From assembly GCA_903813345.2 (NCBI GenBank), contig CAIIXF020000004.1, positions 13,957,196 through 14,021,195 of the forward strand: a stretch of 64,000 bases of DNA, read 5' to 3'. A program made the translations under genes and the position numbers. Positions 39,501 through 48,841 of the stretch are shown here, piece after piece (within the stretch, counting starts at the first letter, position 1; each line of letters opens with the position of its first letter). The DNA is from Owenia fusiformis. Lineage: Eukaryota > Annelida > Polychaeta > Sabellida > Oweniidae. Below the pieces are notes generated by a model. The model saw only the letters and a list, made by a program, of their open reading frames with translations, was not told the DNA's origin and did not search any database.

Positions 39501-42500
39501 CGTGAGACTTGTCGACGATGCACTCCCAAGACTGGTCTGCGAAGAGGACCGTTCCGGTGAGCTCTGATTTAGGCTACTACTACTGCTACTTGATGCATCT
39601 TTAGATGCTCCTGCTACTGCCTTCTTTGGTGAAGTATCCGCTATTTCAACTTCACTAAGACGTTTGATCTGATGCATAACACCTAGAGAGAAAAAGATGC
39701 ATGTAGATATAGAGGTTCTTGTATAAATACATGTTTAATTAAGAGTAAAACTGCATATTGGTGATTGTGACTTTATTAAGCAGGGCTGCATAAGAATATC
39801 ATATCAGAAATTAAGCTCAATCGTAGTCTTGGAAGTTTATGGACCCCTTCTGCAATTTATCTTGAGTTGTATGGACTGTCTCTATAGGCAAAGGTACCAT
39901 CAAATCAATAATAACAAGGCATTAACATGCAAAATGTCACCACCATTTGTTACGGACGCCAACCACCGATCAGCATAAGCACATTCTTGCTAAATAAAAT
40001 GTATGTAGTTGCATACGATGAAAAGGTCTTACCTTCTCTTCTGAAGAATACACTGAAAATATCTGGTAGCTTTCCCATAAGGATGTAGGACATTTGTAGG
40101 GCACCAACTACAACCTTAAGGTCATGGGAGGCCATCATAGATGCAATATGACTGAAAATGTGAAACAATAGCTTTTGTGCAAAGTACTAATGATCAACAT
40201 GCATACATTGAGTTTCTGAAACAATATTGGTCTTCTTAGTATCAGTATATATAAAAAAAAAAGATGACATGACTGTGAAGATTATTTCTGAAAATATAAA
40301 ACATTAAGGATTAAAAATCAGTTACCTTGATACTGCATGTTGCTTGAGAACACTTTGTAGGAGATCTGGGTTTGCAAAGTAGACCATTCGCAAGATAGCT
40401 TGAAGACATTTATGCCTCACCGATGGACCAGCCTGAAATGTGTTCAAGCAAAATGTGAAAGTCAGCAGCAAAATGAGAAAATATGACACAAAATATGAAA
40501 ATGAGCAGCAAAATGAAAAATGTGAAACATGATGTGGAAATGGTAAAATCATTTTTCTTCCAAGAACTTAATATCAGAGGAGAATATTTTTCAAATTACA
40601 GTTGTCAAATTACAGTTGTCAAATTAAAGATGGAATAAAATCAAAACGTTAAGAGTTTTGAAACACCAAATATGAAAAGAAATCTATTTCTCTGACTATT
40701 ACTTACAGAGGAGCTGTATACTTCATATAGAACACCAAACAGAGACTGAATAAACGAGGAAGCCAATTCAGTCTTCTCTGCCAATACTTCCGCTCTCGAG
40801 TCACTCCTGGTCACCGATGCAGTTGCTATAGAAACAAGACAAAGTGTATTGATATAGTTGCTATAGAAACAAGATTAAGTTTTAATATTCAACCATGATT
40901 CTAACCTACTATCTAAGACCGCCTCTACCTTTTTAGAAGTTCGGGTAAAAACTGCCAAAAGTGCAAACTGAGAATGTGGGAAATAGTTCCTTGTTTCATA
41001 CATTTTTCTGATATGTGAATATTCTTTATTATACCGAAACATTTTTAAAATTTTGCTCGCGTTTATAGCAAAGTGCTTGTGCACTTACGGTCAAGTGCTT
41101 GTGCACCTGTTGTCAAGTACTTATGTACTTACAGTCAGATTTTGCTGCAAGTGGGTTAGGTTTGCGCTGTACAGGACGTGCAGTGCCACTGTCTTCATTG
41201 ATTTGTTGCATGGAGTGGAAGTCTATAGTGTAGGTCCTTCCCATAGTAGAGAGACATGCTTCATCTTCCCCTCCCTGGTGGGCTGCCTGCAAATATATGG
41301 GAAATGTGAAACAATAGAAAATGTGAAACAATGGAAAATGTGAAACAATGAAAAATGTGAAAGAATGGAAAATGGGAAAAAATGGGAAATAGGAAGAGAT
41401 GAAATGTATGTTGAATGTAAATTATAATCTGAAATGATAAGATTCTCCCCTCGATGTGCTACTTGACAACAAAGAAAGTGTGAGAGAATGAAAAATGTGG
41501 ATAAAAACATTTAGGATAAAGTGAAATAATGAAAAATGTGAAAATATGGTGTGGTTTCTTTCTATGCAGCAGTTCATCCCTGTAAACTCAATGAATACTT
41601 AGATAGATTCTTAACTTAAACACATTCATACCTCGATTATTCTGCTATCAATAGTTGTATATGGGTGCCAGAGTCCTCTATCATCCCTCCATTGCCAAAT
41701 GACAGCATCTGTGTTAACTGTAGGGTGGCGCCTCAGCATGGAGTCAACTGCAAAGATGCCATCTGTGGGAAGCTTGGGCATCAACTCACTGGAAATAGAA
41801 ACAAAAATGTGAAAATGGGAGAAATTAAGATACTAGATGTGAACATTATGAAAAAGGTACAAAAAATTGGAAAATATTAAGGGATAACGTAAATGTGAAA
41901 ATTACAGAGAAAAATGTGAAAAATTATTGCAAGAATACAAGAGAAATATATGCAGTAACATCCATGTAAATCACACCACATAGTTATCTCATCTTTGAAA
42001 TGCAGTGCAAAAATAGAATGTACTTATTGCTAATTTTCAAAGAAATAAATTGATTTGAAATGTGGATGGTTTATATGTGTCTTACCCTATCAAGCAGACA
42101 AGTTCATAAAGCTCCTGTGGAGTTCGGGCCACTAGTTCTATAAGCCCAGTAGATGGCTCTGAGGTCCCCACCAGTAGGAAACACAGTGTGTCTGCTATAT
42201 CTGAAACACCATAGAACAACATGTATCAATATAATGCAGACCTTAACCTTAAGCCTCAACAACATTTACTCTGACGGCTGTACAGCGCCCATAGCTTCAT
42301 GAAATAGTTATCTTTTCAACATTAATCAAATTAATATATCAAACCAGGGAGATATCCAGATAAAAATGTGAAATTACTACTTATTTCATCAATTATTAGT
42401 AAACAAACAATTATCTTTATGAACATTACATAACAATAGACAAGCATAATATTAAAAAATAGAATATGAAACTGATTAGAAAATGTGAAATATTCTTGAA

Positions 42501-45500
42501 AATGTGAAAAATGGGAAATATTTACTTTGTTTGAGTAGGACAACAGCCAGATCGGAGCAGTTGGCACACATGACAGCGAGCATCCTAATGACCATCACAA
42601 ATGTTCCCGTGGGGATCAATGGGGGAGTCACAACCAACTGAAATATGGGAAATGTGAATAAATGTGAAACACAGATAAAGACTGATTTCTCAATTCATTG
42701 AGCAATGTGTAAATGTACGCATATCTAAAATGGCCCTATAAATCAATTCTGAGTATTTTATAGAAAATGTTAACAGATAAAGCATATTGATCCAGAATTT
42801 ATCTCATGAATAGTTATTTCATGTTAAAATGAAAATGAACCCAATTATTATCTACCACTTAAATAGAAAAATTGTACCATTCGCTGGTTCACAGTTCACA
42901 CAGTACAAAAGCATATTTCTCCAAAAACAAGCAAGAACTAGAAACTTCTTGATAAATTGAATTAACTTAAAAATGTGAAACAAATGTGAAAATTAACTCA
43001 CCAGTTGTTGTGTGTTACTGAGTAGTCCATGTGCAGCTATTTCTTTAAGGATCCTCTCATCATGTTGGTAATTCTCAACCAGGCGTGAGAAACACAAACA
43101 AGTACTCTCAACTGACTTCTTGTCCTGAAATGGGAAACAATATTTGAAACAAAATGTGAAACTAAATATGAAAATGTGAAACTTTAGATAATTCTAAAGA
43201 AGAGTAAGAAACACAAAGAAGTACTCTCAACTAATTTCTTGTCCTGAAATGTGAAACAAAATTTGAAACAAAATGTGAATCCAAATATGAAAATGTGAAA
43301 CTTTAGATAATTCTAAAGAAGAGTAAGAACGGTAGTCTAAAGCCATTAAAGAATCAAAAAGTGCTTAGGAACTTATTGAAGCACTGAGTAACTTGATTTT
43401 GTATGTATCCTACACATATGGAGCATTTCTAAAAGTCTTAAGCCAAAAATAATCTGTTAAACTTACTGAAGTATTGACTCTAGCACTGAGTAAAGCGAGA
43501 GATTCCCTAACATAGTGGAACTCGTCTGGGTTGATATTCTGGCAACAATTGGCTGTGATTGCCAGTGCACAACGTTGAGCATTGATGGAGAAGAAATCAA
43601 GAAACATCAGACAAGCTCCTATACCACCCTATAATAATAATAATATCAAGGCATTCAATGGTAAAACATCTACAGCTGTATACAGAGATCATAATACTCT
43701 GACAATTTGTAGTCGAGGAACTTCTCCCACAATAATCTTTGATCATACTATTTAGTTTAAATTTTCAAATAAATTTAGCTATTTAATATAATTTATTCAT
43801 AAATAGTTTAAAATTTTTTTATTTATTTTTTTTATTTCTATATTTAATTTAATATTTTATTTATCTTTCTAATGAAAATAGCCATTTAGTTTAAATTTTC
43901 TTTTGGATTTGTTACAAGTACATAATATTTGGCAACATTGTCTCTAATATTTTCTCATGTCAATTTTTATTATCATTTCTTCAAGATGTAACACCATATA
44001 AAACTTCAATGAAACTAACTAATATTTCATAGCTAAAGTCACCCAATAATTTTAATCAAGAGTCATATAAATGTGTAGATAGTAACTACATACTGCATGT
44101 AAGATGGCTTTGCAGTGTCTCCGTGACAACATCTCTAATGCTGTGAGGGCTTGTTCAGCAACATCCATGCACTGGATGACTTGAAGCTGAAACACAAACA
44201 TTCATGATTCAATAGTGTCTCCTTAGCAACAACATCCATGCACTGGATGACTTGTTGCTAAAACACAAAACATTCATGATACAATACTTAGTGTCTCCGT
44301 GACAACATCTCTAATGCTGTGAGGGCTTGTTCAGCAATATCCATGCATTGAATAAAATTGTAGCTAAAACACAAAACATTCATGATACAATACTTAGTGT
44401 CTCCGTGACAACATCTCTAATGCTGTGAGGGCTTGTTCAGCAACATCCATGCACTGGATGACTTGAAGCTGAAACACAAAACATTCATGATACAATAGTG
44501 TCTCCTTAACAACAACATCCATGCACTGGATGACTTGTAGCTAAAACACATAACATTCATGATACAATAGTGTCTCCTTGACAACATCATTAATGCTGTG
44601 GGGGCTGAATCTTTGAATAAAAGGACACATGGCTTAATCGTACATTGAATAAAATTGATGCTGTTATCACTGATATCGTGCTTTTCCGAGTTTAAAATTT
44701 TTGATTTATGTGGTTACCTTTTCAAGAAAGACTGGCACCGCATCCACTACAACAGCAGATGACCTAGGCAAAGCTTCCATCATATATGTCAGTGCCCGAC
44801 ACGCATGGTTCATCATGTCAAAATTATGCTCCATGCGGAGTAGGGATATCAACGCCGGAACTACTTGTTTTATTGGGAATCCAGCTAGAGTGTCCTCGTT
44901 ACCCATGACGAGTAGTTGACACATCTCTATGACTGAGGTCAACTGAGAGCCTTCGTCTCCAGTGGATTGTATACCAGTCAATAGTTGTTGGGCTTTATTC
45001 ACTGAAATGAAAATGCACACTTAAATAAGCGAATGTTACAACACATGAAAAAAGGTAGTATTTAATTTTGTGATCTGAAGTTAGGCCAAGGAAAATTAGT
45101 GACTGCATTATGGATTGGAGGACTGGAATAAGGCCAAGGAAAATAAGTGACGGTATTGAATTATGAACTATAGGACTAGGATACTTGCCTTTGATATTGA
45201 AAAACAGGTATAAAAATAACTTCCCAATCACAGTGAGTATATAGGAATAAAACATAACTCTTTTATTAACACAGTACTTCAATGTAAGAAATAAATTTTC
45301 GTTATTCAAGTGTATGTGTATTTATTTAAACAAAATATTGTAATATAAAGTTGATGTTCACATACTTGTACCACCGCTCATGGACCTGTGAAGCAGCTGA
45401 TGCATTCTGGGACCAAGAGCCCCAAAAAGATGTGATGGCAGACCACGTGCCTCAAGTAGAGCCTGTAGTCTTCCTACATCTGAGTCCATTTCTCCGTCAG

Positions 45501-48161
45501 CTTCTGTGGGTAACAACATTGCTGCTGCACCAGTCGTACTGGATGCTGAAACCATTGAGGCTTTTGTAAACTAAATATTTATAGTGTGCATAAATTTTAT
45601 CATAGTTGTGGTTAAAAATACTGTATGTATAAAATAAAGATTTCTCACATGAATAAACAGTTCAAAATTGAATAAACAGTTCAAAACTGAATAACTGGTC
45701 AAATGTTCTTGGAGATGATTCAGGCGGTTTCATAGAAAATATTTTGAAAAGAATTTAAGCCTAAGACTTGACGCATTGTGGCTAATCCATTCCACTCTGG
45801 TGTTATTTCCTAAACTTCACTCTCAATGCTGCGCATCTCGTGCAAAGGTTGATATAACACACTTTTGAGGAATGATTCAGTCTGCAATGCACGGAGTCCA
45901 GGGCTTAAATCCTTAAACAATGTACTTATTCTCTCACCAGCACTTGCACCTTGTGTGGATTCATCTGTGGGTCCCCCACTACCTTCTGGTCTTGCTCCAC
46001 TGGATGAACCTTCTCCATCTTGACCAGACATAGCTGTAGAGAATGTTGATGCAGTCGCAGCGAATGCACTGCTGTAAGCTGATTGGTTGGGCTGGGCGGA
46101 GTTGCTCTTACTACTAGCCGACCTCCTAGAGCTAATAAAACATATAAAAACTCAAGAATTGTATGAATCAAGCTTAAAGCAATAAATCAAATGAAGCGCC
46201 TCTAAAAACAATCAGTCAGAATTAGAGAAATCTTTCTTGATCTATTCTGAACATTCATACAAATATCTAAATAAACTTTTCTGTAACTGTTCTGCGTTCA
46301 TTATTATTCACTAATTTTGTGTTTCTACAAGCTCAAAATTACTAGATGTGGTCAACATATTGAACATGTATAAATCTAATAATTTTGTTGAAATCCCAAA
46401 AAATCGTTAAAATGACAAACTTTTACAATACCTGCTACTTGCGCAGGATCCCGTCTTTCTGTGTCTGGAGCTGCGCCTTAAGCTCTCAAGCTCTGGCGAC
46501 TTGACCTTACGACCTTTACTCTGCGACCTTGAACTCTGGTTAGAAGTGCTTGGGACTGGCTGACCTTGACTAGGATCAGACTCTTGCTCAAATTTAGCTC
46601 GTTTCTTGGGGTATATAAACAAAGATGATGTGGCTTGGTGACTCAGCTGATTAAAATGAAATGTGACAGTGCCGTCACTTGAACCAGGTTGAGTCGTCTG
46701 AAATGTAGCACTATTACTTGCTTTCAGTTTCCTTGTGAGTTTCTTCTTTGGAGGCAATTGTTGAGTGGGTATTGAGCCAATGCCAATACCTTGTGTATAA
46801 TCTGGGGCCGAGTTGGTGTTATTCACTTGTAGGGAAGGTGGCGTAGTAGTCTCAGTTTGGGGTAGATGAGATTTATTTGTGTTATAATAAGGCAACCCTG
46901 GTATAAGTGTAGCTTTAGGGTTTGACCTTAATGCTCGTAATTCACTTGGTCCAGAAAATGACCTTTTCTTGCTTTTCTTATTGTTTGTAGGGGTTTCTAA
47001 AGGAGGTGTTACATCCAATAATAATTCATTTAAAGTTACAGCTCTTTTTGAAACTGAGGTCTGTGCTTTACTATTAGATGCTTTGCTTTTTGATTTCTGT
47101 TTCTTAGATTTAACTTTATTCAGTTGATGAGTTGTATGTGGTGCAGTTGATTCCGACAGACCATTTAAAAGTGCTCCTAAATTAGTGGTGGCTTTAAAAG
47201 AATGTGGGCTTCTATCAGTGGTACTAGCTCCTGTAGTTGATGTCAATGTACTAGGAGCTGTACTTGTAACTGTACTTGAATTTGTACTTGTACTTGAAAA
47301 ACTCCTTTTACGTGTTCTTTTAGCAGGTCCCTGTTGAGAATCGAAGTTAATGCTAGAGTTTGACGACGAAACTGGCCCAGTTCCGTTTGGTACAACCGTG
47401 GGCTTTGTTTTTCGACCTTTTGGTTTAGTTTGATTCTGGATGATGAATTCTCCACTTGAGGTTGAAATACGACTTGCACGACGTGAGTCAGACACTAACG
47501 CTGCAGTATATTCGTTGTCTACACTCCCTTGACTGCGTGTGCGTCTGCGTGCTGTTTGAGAACCACGTCCTGTAACAAAGTATTGAAAAATAAGAAAGTA
47601 TTTTATTATTGATTCAATGTCAATGTGGAACTCTTGATTTTGCTACAGATAATGCATCAATTCTGTTTCCTTTTAAACATTCCTAAATTCATTTTCTTGA
47701 CACATTCTGTAAAACAATTTGCCTGCCCTAATCCACCCTAAGTGTGAAAGAGGCATACCTGAATTTGATTCTTGCGTTGAAGTTAATTTACGCCGTTTTG
47801 TTGAGGTTGATTGACTTCTACCTTGACCCGACGGCTGCTTCTTCCGTGTTTGACCCTGATGACCTTCACTCTCGCTACTGTATGAACGGGAGCCCCTAAA
47901 ATATACAAGAAAATTAGTTATCTTGATAATTAAGTTAGGCAGATTTGAATGACCTGGAAACTTCTGGTAGGCAGAATTGAATGAGTAATCTGACTAACTT
48001 TCAAGAACTTATAAACACCTTGATTTTGTCTTTGAGTTGTCTACTTGGACGTCCTGTATTCCTGGGCGGGTGGAGCGTCTTGTAGCAGTTGCCCCCTTAG
48101 TGAGAGTTGCCCCCTTTGTGACAGATGCCCCCTTAGTGACGTCACTACTGAGGTCGGCCAT
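24982..48161 (-). CDS. TRIP12: TRIP12 HECT-type E3 ubiquitin ligase, 37 coding exons
   Basis: E3 ligase that accepts ubiquitin from an E2 on a cysteine and passes it to lysines of nuclear substrates (known roles of the family include ubiquitin-fusion degradation and chromatin/DNA-damage control). Exons, in minus order: 48161-48019, 47895-47759, 47569-46432, 46131-45938, 45545-45366, 45001-44718, 44186-44094, 43628-43467, 43124-43002, 42637-42526, 42200-42086, 41788-41632, 41286-41133, 40825-40707, 40432-40326, 40151-40033, 39682-39442, 37853-37705, 37483-37365, 36884-36803, 36387-36272, 35124-34948, 34630-34529, 34186-34094, 33502-33356, 32717-32603, 32237-32093, 31817-31699, 31468-31317, 30513-30371, 29986-29830, 29447-29234, 28694-28543, 27412-27248, 26822-26655, 26130-25818, 25178-24982. 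All have GT/AG ends with compatible phases; the sum is 6603 nt, 2200 residues against 1992 in a human isoform. The start ATG at 48161 is the first in frame, in a weak context (C at -3, G at +4), so the exact N-terminus is inferred. Confidence 0.95.
25595..25718. mobile_element. Small MITE-like inverted repeat in the last TRIP12 intron
   Basis: Ends CTGGGGTCCATTTTTGG and its partner AATAAACGGACCCCGG, with inner AACTTACGAT and ATCGTAACTCACGAT also pairing. About 124 bp, non-coding. Confidence 0.6.
26835..26990. repeat. Dispersed intronic repeat, GTYACAGAYGC/GGTGGTGACAT family
   Basis: GCCATTTGTCACAGATGC...CGCTGAACACCAAACGCC to AACCACTTTTGGTGGTGACATA. Related pieces occur at 28719-28870, 39910-39975, 1318-1400, 22700-22735 and 25270-25345; several start AAGGCATTAACATGCAAAATG. 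Probably a MITE family with subterminal GTCACCACC/GGTGGTGAC. Confidence 0.6.
27420..28255 (+). repeat. ~38-bp minisatellite split by a transposon
   Basis: Units like AACATGGAGCATCAGATA + GGTGGGGATTAC at 27425-27527 and again at 28106-28255, interrupted by the hAT-like element at 27528-28105. The array begins within about 10 bp of the TRIP12 acceptor at 27412. Confidence 0.8.
27528..28105. mobile_element. hAT-like non-autonomous transposon with perfect 8-bp TSD
   Basis: Flanked by GGGATTAC at 27520-27527 and 28106-28113. Terminal inverted repeats TAGAGGTGTCAA and TTGACACCACTA; inside them lie ACCGGTTAACCG-type palindromes at both ends. 8-bp duplications and a TAG-GGTGTCAA tip fit the hAT superfamily. 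The interior holds a ~135-bp direct duplication (about 27625-27765 and 27766-27905). No transposase is encoded. Confidence 0.9.
30105..30370 (-). repeat. Donor-side tandem repeats next to TRIP12 exon 30513-30371
   Basis: Units of about 100 bp with TATCTAGAAACTGA and GATATCTAATCTA; the unit boundary lies at the exon's donor (GTCAGTTTCTAGATA on the minus strand becomes ATCAGTTTCTAGATA in the copy). At least two copies and part of a third. Confidence 0.75.
30452..30925 (-). repeat. Five 102-bp copies of acceptor plus 5' exon half (TRIP12)
   Basis: Exon starts repeat at 30513, 30615, 30717, 30819 and 30921 (constant 102-bp spacing). Each unit has a CTTTTTGCAG (TGTAG in the fourth) acceptor, about 62 bp of exon beginning TGCTCAACATA, and about 40 bp of intron. 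The unit is a multiple of three and open in the exon frame from the fourth copy to the real exon. The TTG-TAG at the fourth acceptor is an in-frame stop for any transcript spliced to the fifth. Confidence 0.95.
31317..35124 (-). CDS. TRIP12: TRIP12 exons between scaffold and HECT
   Basis: Eight exons, residues about 1349-1698. Landmarks: [58 protein letters not shown], then an Asp-rich acidic run (exon 32717-32603), [15 protein letters not shown], and KKDELWTDGLCP leading into [19 protein letters not shown]. All are in the order seen in vertebrate TRIP12. The exon 35124-34948 is preceded in its intron by three tandem copies of its acceptor and first ~70 bp. Confidence 0.93.
32765..33017. mobile_element. 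MITE with GAGCC...GGTCTTATCAC ends, copy 1
   Basis: Terminal inverted repeats TGAGCCTCGCCATAGGAAAA and CCTGTGGCCTGGCTCA with inner GGTCTTATCAC / GTGATAAGACC. About 250 bp, inside a TRIP12 intron. Second copy inverted at 56918-57165. Confidence 0.8.
33586..33820 (+). repeat. ~27-bp AT-rich minisatellite
   Basis: About eight units of AATGATCAAATGCATTTTTA + GTATT with point changes, in the TRIP12 intron between exons 34186-34094 and 33502-33356. Confidence 0.9.
35125..35530 (-). repeat. Three extra ~127-bp copies of acceptor plus exon 5' part (TRIP12)
   Basis: Exon-start equivalents at 35252, 35379 and 35506 beside the real 35124. Each unit keeps TTTTGCAG and about 70 bp of exon (GAGAATGAGTTGGAAGCC...), then intron text AAAAACACTCAATTGA. 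The 127-bp period is not a multiple of three and the intron part gives TGA in frame, so use of an upstream acceptor would truncate the protein. Confidence 0.95.
36272..40825 (-). CDS. TRIP12: TRIP12 central exons after WWE
   Basis: Eight exons, residues about 998-1348. The first three continue the armadillo-like scaffold ([43 protein letters not shown]). Exon 39682-39442 is a Ser-rich linker with HQIKRLSE at its start. Exon 37853-37705 has [14 protein letters not shown], exon 37483-37365 has [14 protein letters not shown]; both are conserved landmarks of TRIP12. A 1.3-kb composite repeat with GGCCATTTT units sits in the intron between 39442 and 37853. The donor end of exon 39682-39442 is duplicated in that intron. 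Confidence 0.92.
36560..36632 (+). repeat. 22-bp repeat, three copies
   Basis: TTCACAATGCTTATTGCTGA units in tandem in a TRIP12 intron. Confidence 0.9.
37029..37213. mobile_element. MITE with GTGATCTCCCCAG ends
   Basis: AGTGATCTCCCCCAG on the left and CTGGGGAGATCACT on the right, with CACCCACCTG/CACCCACTTC text inside. Partial relatives: 49745-49853 (ends CTGGGGAGATCACT) and 25365-25560. About 185 bp. Confidence 0.75.
37976..39440. repeat. Composite GGCCATTTT element inside a donor-side duplication
   Basis: A ~50-bp intron segment ending in the exon donor region (CAACTAATCAAAATTATC...GGACTCACATCTGAC) occurs at 37976-38026, 39341-39390 and, as the real donor, 39395-39450. Between the first two sits a 1.3-kb repeat: AACCAGAACAACAGCAACG at 38045, about seven units with ACCAAATATGAACAAAATCG and GGCCATTTT palindromes, then GTAC repeats (39272-39296) and CCTCCGAACTTCGTTCGATGGG. 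Confidence 0.85.
41133..41788 (-). CDS. TRIP12: TRIP12 WWE domain exons
   Basis: Two exons, 41788-41632 and 41286-41133, coding residues about 894-997. The WWE signature is clear: [15 protein letters not shown] in the first exon and [12 protein letters not shown] followed by [13 protein letters not shown] in the second. WWE domains bind poly(ADP-ribose) or related ligands, and in TRIP12 this is known to connect the ligase to PARylated partners. The aromatic residues and the QQIN/R-Q-R elements expected of a functional fold are present. Both introns around the exons end in the AAATGTGAAAC-type module noted in the findings. Confidence 0.95.
42086..45001 (-). CDS. TRIP12: TRIP12 armadillo-repeat exons
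   Basis: Six exons covering residues about 598-893. Helical repeats are recognisable from conserved strings such as [28 protein letters not shown] and [13 protein letters not shown]. This scaffold is known to help recruit substrates in the family. Splice phases are 0 at most joins. Two of these exons (44186-44094 and 43124-43002) have tandem partial copies of themselves lying upstream in the intron, described separately. The exon at 43628 begins GGTGGTATAGG directly after TTATAG. Confidence 0.93.
43125..43325 (-). repeat. Partial copy of TRIP12 exon 43124-43002 acceptor region
   Basis: About 119 bp upstream of the exon, 43200-43243 repeats the first ~40 bp of the exon with its CCTGAAATGTGAAAC acceptor side, and the following intron text recurs as well. 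Confidence 0.85.
44187..44615 (-). repeat. Array of partial copies of TRIP12 exon 44186-44094
   Basis: Exon-start equivalents at about 44256, 44363, 44468 and 44540. Spacing alternates between about 70 and 105 bp, so long and short units are mixed. The copy at 44468 keeps a good TTTCAG acceptor and most of the exon (to the CGGAGACAC text) but has TAAG where the real exon continues to its donor; others are degraded. Confidence 0.9.
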
Positions 48162-48214
48162 AAGAACCCTTGGTCCTGGATTGGTACATGCCCGGGGCAA
48201 TACCAATTGACAAA
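45366..48214 (-). CDS. TRIP12: TRIP12 N-terminal disordered region (first five coding exons)
   Basis: Residues about 1-597. The first visible exon (48214-48019) has an acceptor at its upstream edge, so at least one untranslated 5' exon lies further right and was not found. Exon 47569-46432 is one unusually long 1138-bp exon coding a Ser/Thr/Lys/Arg-rich low-complexity segment with basic clusters suited to nuclear targeting and DNA contact. Its end contains [15 protein letters not shown], which closely matches the conserved LRRS...TGSCAS patch of vertebrate TRIP12. Exon 46131-45938 could equally begin 6 bp later because two AG acceptors lie in frame. The last exon of the block has [13 protein letters not shown], the conserved lead-in to the armadillo domain. 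An out-of-frame ATG just upstream (in GGCATGTACC) opens a short overlapping uORF. Confidence 0.9.
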
Positions 48215-48333
48215 CTGCAAAACACGAATAACAGTTAAGAACATTATACTAATTACAACTGAAAAGTACAAGTAATCAGGTGAAAAGATAAGAACATGCA
48301 ATGATCTTCTTGGGGATTTTTTCAACTGAGTGC

Positions 48334-48840
48334 TTAAAGATGCATTATGCCATAGGTTTCTCCCCCAGACAATCAATGATGTCCTATTGTTATTGCTCAT
48401 ATAATAACTCACATACCATGGATATATCTTGAGAATAACTTTTGGGTATATTATTGCCGAACTATCGGAAATAATCAACAGAACAACCAAACTCCAGAAT
48501 TAAACACAATAGATTGCTCGGCTAGCGAGGGGAATCCCCATTGAGTCACACGAACGCCCACAAGCGCCTTGAACCAGGCAGCCTATAAGGTTTATGATAA
48601 ACAAATCCAACGACCAATCAGATAAGAGGAGGACTTTTCGGTATATTCAAACTTCAGATTGAATTAATTTCTTCGAAAATAATTAGATCGGCCAGCACAA
48701 TTGCAAAATTAACACTGAAATAGGGGGATTTGGGACTTCTTCTTTGGTAAGTAGATGGGTATATATGTGGTGAAACTCAATATGCAAAAAAGTCCAGAGG
48801 GGTATTGATTGTGCTATCCTATGGCATAGAGCCTCTTTAA
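48334..48840. mobile_element. TTAA-flanked MITE, longer copy 2
   Basis: Inverted relative to 18887-19200, also bounded by TTAA (48334-48337 and 48837-48840) with AGATGCATTATGCCATAGG and ATAGAGCCTCT ends. It carries about 190 bp of interior absent from copy 1; the copy 1 junction lies at a short repeated phrase around CGAAAATAATTAGAT, so copy 1 is an internal-deletion derivative. It sits just upstream of the first TRIP12 coding exon. Confidence 0.8.
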
Positions 48841-48841
48841 T

